Source of the DNA: Paenibacillus pasadenensis DSM 19293
Lineage (GTDB): Bacteria; Bacillota; Bacilli; Paenibacillales; Paenibacillaceae
Direction: 5' to 3'
Assembly (NCBI RefSeq): GCF_000422485.1
Contig: NZ_KE383856.1
Span: 72,656 to 136,655 of the forward strand
DNA: 64,000 nt
In this document: in pieces, positions 60,201-64,000 of the stretch
Position numbering within the stretch: position 1 is the stretch's first letter
Layout of the letters: each line of letters begins with the position of its first letter
Made by a program: the position numbers and the translations under genes
The notes under the pieces: generated by a model
Databases searched by the model: none
What the model was told of the DNA's origin: nothing
The model's input: the letters and a program-made list of their open reading frames with translations, nothing else

Positions 60201-62281
60201 TGCAGAAGGCGTTCGCCCGCAATGCCGGCGGCGGCCTGCTCGACGTGTCGCTCGACGCCTCGCGCAAGTCCGAAGGCGGCTACGGCCTGCGCATGGACTA
60301 TGACTTCAGCGGGCCGGGCTATGCCGGAGGCAGCTTCTCGCCGGACTACCTGCGCCTGAGCGGCTATGACGGCTTCAGCTTCTGGCTGCAGCCGGACGGC
60401 GCGGGCAACGAGCTGGCGATCCAGTTCTCGGACGACGACGGCAAGTTCTGGGAAACGAAAATGATCATGCGCGGCAGCGATCCGCGGCTCGTGCAGGTGC
60501 CGTTCGACGCGTTCCGCCATCCGGGCTGGTACGGCGGCAGCGCCGACGCTCGTCCGGATTCGAGCCGGCTGATCAAGACGTTCTCGCTTTATCTCGGCGG
60601 ATTGCCGGACTCGCGGTCGAGCGCGGGCACGATCTACATCGACGACATCCAGGGCGCGAATTTCCTCGAGGAGCTGGAGGGCGCGCAGGTGGCGATCGAC
60701 AAGTCCGTCTCCGAGGTGAAGACGCTGCCGACGACGCTGCGCGGGACGGCGAGCGGCGTGAAGGACGTGCTCCTGAGCATCGGCAAGGACCGCTTCTATG
60801 CGCCGGTCGGAGCGGATGGACGCTGGTCGTACTCGACCTCGCGCATCGCCAACGGCGAGAAGGAGGTCGTCGCGGCGGCGGAGCGCTTCGACGGCACGGC
60901 CTTAGCCACGGACAAGCTCGTCCTGAAGGTCGACGTGCCGGGCAACACGTATGACGACGGCGCCGAGCCGGTCGTGAAGAACCTGCTGCTCAATCCGGGC
61001 TTCGAGGAAGCCGTCGACGAGGCGGCCTGGCCGGTGCTGCCGAAGCATTGGGGCAGCAAGGACGCGGCCGGAGCCGACGTGACGGGCGGCATCGTCAAGC
61101 TCGAGGGCGGAGCCCGCACGGACAAGTTCTCGCTCGTCCACTGGAACGACACGGCCTATGAAGTCACGACCTCGCAGGAGGTGGCAGGGCTCGAGCCGGG
61201 CGTCTACGAGGTTCGCGCCTGGACGAAGTCCAAGGGCGGCCAGCTCGCCGCGGAGGTGATCGCGGTCGGAGATGGCGGCGCTGCGAAGGCTGCCGCGATT
61301 CCGAAAGGCGAGGCGAGCTGGGCGAGCGTCCGCCTGAGCGGCCTCGAGGTGCGCGAGGGCAAGCTGACCGTTGCTATCCATTCCAAGGATCTCGGCGGCA
61401 ACTGGATCAAGGTCGATGACCTGACCTTGGTCAAGACGGGCGTGCTTGAAGGAGGTGGCAGCGAGCCGACGCCGAAGCCGAGCGAGAACCCGACGCCGAC
61501 GCCGAAGCCGAGCGGAGATCCGACGTCGACGCCAGCGCCGAGCGAGAACCCGACGCCGACGCCAGGCGGAGGCGAGACGCCAAGCCCGACGTCAACGCCA
61601 GGCGGAGGCGAGACGCCAAGCCCGACGTCAACGCCGATCCCAAGCGTGACGCCGAGCGCTTCGCCGAGCGTCGCGCCGCAGCCGACGGCCGGCCCGACGG
61701 CATCTCCGTCTCCGACGTCGAGCCCGATCCCGGCGTTCCGCGATCTGGATGGTGCTCCATGGGCGCGCGACGCGATCGCCGAGCTGACGGCCAAGGGCAT
61801 TTTGCGCGGCACGGCTCCGGGCGTCTTCGAGCCGGGCAAGCCGGTCACGCGCGCCGAATTCATCACGATGCTGCATCGCGTCTTCGGCTTGGCGTCCACG
61901 GGGACGGATAGCGGATTCGGCGATGTGAAGGCGGACGCATGGTATGCGGAGGCGGTCGCGGCCGCGGCCGAGCTGGGGCTCGTCAGCGGCTCCGGCGGCG
62001 GACGCTTCGAGCCGGGACGCGAGATCACCCGCGAGGAGATGGCTGTGCTGGCGGCGCGCTATCTGCGTCATGCCGGGGTTTCCCCGGCGGGCGACGCTTC
62101 CGCGCTGAGCGGCTTCCGCGACGCCGGCCGAGCGGCGGCGTATGCCCGCGGCGCGCTCGCGGAGCTCGTCGCCGCCGGCATCATGAACGGCACTGGAGCG
62201 GATACGCTGCAGCCGAAAGGCCAAGCGACCCGCGCCCAGGCCGCGGTCATCCTGCAGCGGCTGCTGAAGCTGCTGCCGTAA
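57233..62281 (+). CDS. Giant wall-anchored GH5 (mannanase-like) protein with CBM-like modules and three SLH repeats
   Basis: A 1,682-residue surface enzyme. The signal peptide covers residues 1-35. The GH5-type barrel (about 50-405) has EFRFASLNYPGALG, AILAWETGNELGG (acid/base E245), NHFYTGNF and KPYILGEFGLY (nucleophile E326), a pattern closest to beta-mannanase or mannosidase-like members. Then come an FN3-like domain (about 423-513), two unassigned beta domains, two related CBM11/CIA30-like modules (about 803-966 and 973-1143, both with GFDAL/GYDGF...LQPDG.GN.L..Q), an Ig-like domain (about 1150-1238) and a CBM4/22-like module (about 1246-1403). A Thr/Pro linker leads to three SLH repeats (about 1502-1682). 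ATG 57233 is preferred to 57224 since GGGAGG is 10 bp upstream. It would degrade plant polysaccharide at the cell surface. Confidence 0.88.
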   Translation: MNKHHPQSIMKAFLCWLLILALAAPAGGIGSAAAAAPAGQPDEPTAAEAVYGLAEPSAFQTYITVDGDRLMDGEQEFRFASLNYPGALGDPEFAQDDALRTISAMGGKVTRSYVPSVLRYDGSNAGSAFILGPDADGVMQFSEEGFRKMDRMLALANRTGVRVIVPFVDQWQWVGGIESFVNFVYPGTITGDAATDPDGWKFYTDDKVIDLFKQTVAYMLNRTNTITGVKYKDDKAILAWETGNELGGYNQDKFPQAWTTEIARYIKEELQPKQLLLDGRFAIHPDSLTDPNIDVVGNHFYTGNFIDKVNGDRAVSKGKKPYILGEFGLYTDKEPVDALFDAALQNGTSGALIWSLRPHKEDGGFYWHDENPGNWASYHWPGFSAGDYYGETGIIRTVYKYAHYMDKLDAAKTTAVPPIPAPDGAPKLLPIESVADIRWQGSVGASGYEVQRSEDSETWETVVESFSDGGRAGTKAFHDERAITGVSYQYRVRGVNESGQSAWSNVVAVEAARHLIADEMSLLQSPLETRSTYAFDHTSNVTNAADSWNELGIGFKAHVGSESGGTITYASPVALKRAAAKVEGSGQVRWFASSEPYAGYAEVAADVQDGWSTAGSLPADTRFVKLLLEGGARVKVDRVELEYDYAGTGWQAVPERSRKGFVVDREFAELPASKSDALERRDGSEATGGQAVLANAGSAEASLVYSVPADLSSYRFVAYAPEGSAGLKLEASIDGIAYVPLQPALTKEAAAEGWSKLAYSSFDLPASVRYVRALFPDGADGIGLARVELGYGSSLVPLTEAPPANVMEDGEYDFGRDDSIAARYERNENGDGISIALDGESRFKGSYGVRLGYELGSAGYAGLSRPLGGADLSGFDALHAWVKPDGSGNKLSFQLTAGDGRVWEAPVALSGTAARVVEIKLADFVQPEWSKDAAGEGAMDLSSVQRFALIVSGGESASASSGSIAIDEVKLANASKLDNFEGYGGYNALVQKAFARNAGGGLLDVSLDASRKSEGGYGLRMDYDFSGPGYAGGSFSPDYLRLSGYDGFSFWLQPDGAGNELAIQFSDDDGKFWETKMIMRGSDPRLVQVPFDAFRHPGWYGGSADARPDSSRLIKTFSLYLGGLPDSRSSAGTIYIDDIQGANFLEELEGAQVAIDKSVSEVKTLPTTLRGTASGVKDVLLSIGKDRFYAPVGADGRWSYSTSRIANGEKEVVAAAERFDGTALATDKLVLKVDVPGNTYDDGAEPVVKNLLLNPGFEEAVDEAAWPVLPKHWGSKDAAGADVTGGIVKLEGGARTDKFSLVHWNDTAYEVTTSQEVAGLEPGVYEVRAWTKSKGGQLAAEVIAVGDGGAAKAAAIPKGEASWASVRLSGLEVREGKLTVAIHSKDLGGNWIKVDDLTLVKTGVLEGGGSEPTPKPSENPTPTPKPSGDPTSTPAPSENPTPTPGGGETPSPTSTPGGGETPSPTSTPIPSVTPSASPSVAPQPTAGPTASPSPTSSPIPAFRDLDGAPWARDAIAELTAKGILRGTAPGVFEPGKPVTRAEFITMLHRVFGLASTGTDSGFGDVKADAWYAEAVAAAAELGLVSGSGGGRFEPGREITREEMAVLAARYLRHAGVSPAGDASALSGFRDAGRAAAYARGALAELVAAGIMNGTGADTLQPKGQATRAQAAVILQRLLKLLP

Positions 62282-62722
62282 GGCGGGCTGTTGCTTTCTC
62301 CTAAGGAAGCTCGCGGCGGCAGGTACCTTTAGGCGGCGTTAGATGATGCGCTGACGGGGCCGGACCGCCGTCATGGGGCGTACGGGTGATGCGAGGCGGC
62401 GTCGATTGGGTCCAGACCGCCGTCATGGGGCTTGCGGAAGTTTTCAAAGAACGCGGGTCGCTCGACAGGTCCTAACGACGCGTCAAACGCTTAGAGGCCG
62501 TTTTCTCCGTTTCCCGATCCGCTAACGACGCCTCAGACGCTTACACGTCTCCAATCTCGTTCTTTCCGCCCATTTGACGCTTTTTTTCAACTCTAAGCGT
62601 CTCACGAGTCGTTACGTTTTGGCCAGGGTTGAATTCGGCCTCGTAACGAGCTGATTCGTCGTTAGGCTTCAACCGCCGACGCTCCGTCCAGCAATAACCC
62701 CCTCGCTTTCTCTAATCCCGAG
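62282..62722. other. Non-coding region with multiple direct and inverted repeats
   Basis: GACCGCCGTCATGGGGC occurs at about 62363 and 62420. The words TAACGACGCGTCAAACGCTTA (near 62473) and TAACGACGCCTCAGACGCTTA (near 62521, one base longer than shown windows allow in full pairing) are followed by a reverse-complement version TAAGCGTCTCACGAGTCGTTA (near 62601) and by TAACGAGCTGATTCGTCGTTA (near 62644), which folds on itself. The RNA or single strand could form several competing stems. No gene found. Confidence 0.6.
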
Positions 62723-62760
62723 CGGCCCGCCCATTCCATAGAATAGGCGGGCCGTTTGTT
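62723..62760 (+). terminator. Hairpin with T-containing tail before the small membrane-protein gene
   Basis: CGGCCCGCC and GGCGGGCCG (62723-62731, 62746-62754), followed by TTTGTT. Confidence 0.65.
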
Positions 62761-62832
62761 ATGGAAAAGACTTACAAGGGAAGCGCTTCTCTGCTAGGAT
62801 AAATCTCACGGAGGACAAGGAGGAGGCGGCGG

Positions 62833-63330
62833 ATGAGCAGGACGCTGAAAGAGAGAAGAGCTTGGAGCTGGCAACAAATCGTAATCCGCCTCGGACTGGC
62901 GACGATCCTCGTACTCGGCTTCCTGGCCAATGCGAATCTTCCTTGGCGGACGACGCTGGAAAAGCAGGGAATCGATCCGGGGGGAGCGGGCCAACTCGAT
63001 CGGATCTATGTCATGAGGTGGGATGAACAGGCAGAGGAAACCTCAATCAAGACCGACAGCATGGCGCGCATGACCGCGCTGCTCGAGGCGCTCGCTCCGA
63101 TGAAGCTGGCACGCGGGCCGTTCAGTCCTGAGCCGGCGATCGACGGCATTTTGAATACCTACTCCGTCTCGATCTATGAAAAAGGCAAGCTAGACGATCC
63201 GACGATGGTAACGCTGAGATCCCAAAGCGTCACGATCGGCAAGCGCGATGCTAGCGAGAGCTACACCATTATCGGAGGCTTCGACCGCGCCGAGTTCGAT
63301 CGGCTGATCGACGCTATGAAAGGGGAATGA
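62833..63330 (+). CDS. Hypothetical membrane-anchored protein
   Basis: A 165-residue protein with one N-terminal hydrophobic segment (about residues 15-33) and an extracytoplasmic or soluble domain with LDRIYVMRWDEQAEETSIKTDSMARMTALLEAL and SYTIIGGFDRAEFDRLIDAMKGE. No family recognised. GGAGGAGG precedes ATG 62833. It is 4 bp from the next start, so both are probably translated from one mRNA. The promoter may be TTACAA (62773) with TAGGAT, 17 bp apart. Confidence 0.7.
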   Translation: MSRTLKERRAWSWQQIVIRLGLATILVLGFLANANLPWRTTLEKQGIDPGGAGQLDRIYVMRWDEQAEETSIKTDSMARMTALLEALAPMKLARGPFSPEPAIDGILNTYSVSIYEKGKLDDPTMVTLRSQSVTIGKRDASESYTIIGGFDRAEFDRLIDAMKGE

Positions 63331-63334
63331 GCCA

Positions 63335-63700
63335 ATGGAGTGCAAACGAATCGTGCCTGTGCTGAGGATGCTCGATGTCGAAAAGACGAGGGAGTTCTAC
63401 CTGGACTTCCTCGGGGCGGAGCTGCTCGGCGAGCATCGGCACGAGCCGTCGATGCCGCTTTACCTGTTCCTGTCGCTGGGCGGCTGCGAGCTGCATCTGT
63501 CGGAGCACTTCGGCGACGGGATCCCGGGGGCGAATGTGCGGATCGAGACCGGCGGCGTGAAAGCCTACCAGCAGTCCCTGCTGGCGAAAGCTTACCGCTA
63601 CGCGAGGCCTGGCCTCGAAAAGCCGCCCTGGGGCGGACTGGAAATGACGGTGCAGGACCCTAACGGCAATCGTCTGACATTCTTCGAGCGGGAGAGCTAG
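63335..63700 (+). CDS. VOC-superfamily protein (glyoxalase/bleomycin-resistance-like)
   Basis: A 121-residue two-repeat vicinal-oxygen-chelate protein: RIVPVLRMLDVEKTREFYLDFLGAELLGEHRHEPSMPLYLFLSLGGCELHLSEHFGDG, then PPWGGLEMTVQDPNGNRLTFFERES. His and Glu at family metal-ligand positions are partly present (HLSEH, FFE). The length and the EHFGD motif match the bleomycin-resistance-like glyoxalase subgroup, which may bind rather than convert a ligand. The TAG stop forms part of the CTAG end of the MITE-like element that follows. Confidence 0.88.
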   Translation: MECKRIVPVLRMLDVEKTREFYLDFLGAELLGEHRHEPSMPLYLFLSLGGCELHLSEHFGDGIPGANVRIETGGVKAYQQSLLAKAYRYARPGLEKPPWGGLEMTVQDPNGNRLTFFERES

Positions 63701-63817
63701 GGCGTGTTTTCATCCCCCGAAGGAAGCAGATGGGGTCGGATTTTTGATCCCTGCGTGACGAAGAAGCAGGGGGAAAAGGGGATAGATGCCCCTAAGCGTG
63801 TTTGCAAACACGCCTAG
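63697..63817. mobile_element. MITE-like element, copy 2 (121 bp), inverted relative to copy 1
   Basis: Left end CTAGGGCGTGTTTTCATC, right end GCAAACACGCCTAG; next to the right end GCGTGTTTGCAAACACGC is a perfect 18-bp palindrome. The body is the reverse complement of 52976-53142 without its extra 43 bp. It is inserted directly at the stop codon of the VOC gene. Confidence 0.8.
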
Positions 63818-63895
63818 CGTCCCTCGCCTTGCTGGAGAGGAAATGTCGTTCGGAAACGTCCGGACTGCCGTCGTGCGGCTGAGATTGACTCGCTC

Positions 63896-64000
63896 GGCTG
63901 GGGAGAGGCGGTTAAGCGAGGGAAAACTGCGCGTAGCACGCGAGTGCGGCTGGGGAGAGGCGGCTACGCGAGGAAAAACTGCGCGTAGCACGCGAGTGCG
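63896..64000. repeat. Start of a further 52-bp tandem repeat (two units visible)
   Basis: GGCTGGGGAGAGGCGG begins at 63896 and 63948; the two 52-bp units differ at a few bases, and each holds CGCGT-AGC-ACGCG. The array continues past the window edge. Confidence 0.85.

Noticed and set aside
57272..60520. Open frame of 1,082 codons antisense to the GH5-SLH gene
   Set aside because: Same reason: shadow of a strongly supported gene with a perfect promoter on the other strand.
62778..62791. cre site GGGAAGCGCTTCTC in the promoter of the small membrane-protein gene
   Set aside because: Three mismatches to the consensus, including both outer bases of each half; likely chance.
1..64000. tRNA, rRNA and riboswitch genes
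   Set aside because: No cloverleaf, rRNA segment or known riboswitch core was recognised by eye; a covariance search would be decisive.

Overview
The window is GC-rich chromosomal DNA from a Gram-positive, endospore-forming saprophyte, most likely Paenibacillus or a close relative. Pointers are lipoprotein-anchored CUT1 sugar transporters of the LplB/YtcP type without their own ATPase, giant secreted glycosidases ending in three S-layer homology (SLH) repeats, a PdaA-type cortex deacetylase, a sporulation-kinase-like histidine kinase, TTG and GTG starts behind strong AGGAGG sites, and a ppaC-type pyrophosphatase. No rRNA, tRNA, phage, cas or transposase gene was seen.

Layout. 1-13.3 kb: alpha-glucan locus with the end of one ABC permease, a second permease, a lipoprotein binding protein, two GH66 dextranase/cyclodextran-synthase-like enzymes (one wall-anchored, with five carbohydrate-binding-like modules inserted in the catalytic domain), an AraC regulator and a divergent GH29 fucosidase. 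13.4-25.8 kb: housekeeping and accessory genes: SulP transporter, stalk-domain secreted protein, small lipoprotein, a cluster of DnaA-box-like sites upstream of pdaA, an AHSA1-ArsR pair, a FrnE-like DsbA protein, a ZIP transporter broken by a 4-bp duplication, a TVP38-like protein and two MFS transporters. 25.9-35.3 kb: GntR locus. A secreted protein of unknown function and a five-gene operon (binding protein, fused permease, ATPase, metallo-beta-lactamase-fold enzyme, inositol-monophosphatase-family enzyme) share one operator sequence; ppaC follows.

35.4-51.6 kb: a carbohydrate island dominated by tandem repeats. Two 8-unit arrays (52 and 51 bp) precede a GH30 gene; then an 18-unit 51-bp array, two LacI paralogues back to back, a CUT1 transporter, a TetR-GNAT operon, an AraC regulator and a GH42 beta-galactosidase, closed by an 18-unit array of the same 51-bp repeat in inverted orientation. 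TGTAATCGATTACA-like operators tie the GH30, LacI and transporter genes into one probable regulon. 51.7-64 kb: AlkA with a long Ala/Pro linker, two inverted copies of a MITE-like element, an FAD oxidoreductase plus histidine kinase, a 1,682-residue GH5-SLH protein behind a perfect consensus promoter, a structured non-coding stretch, a small membrane protein, a VOC protein and the start of another 52-bp tandem repeat.

The most unusual signals are (i) four sequence-unrelated tandem-repeat families that all have a 51-52 bp period and mostly contain a dyad, two of whose arrays bracket an 11-kb island in inverted orientation; (ii) the DnaA-box cluster upstream of pdaA; (iii) the shared GntR operator connecting an unknown secreted protein to a putative phospho-substrate uptake operon; and (iv) the extreme module insertion in the GH66 enzyme.
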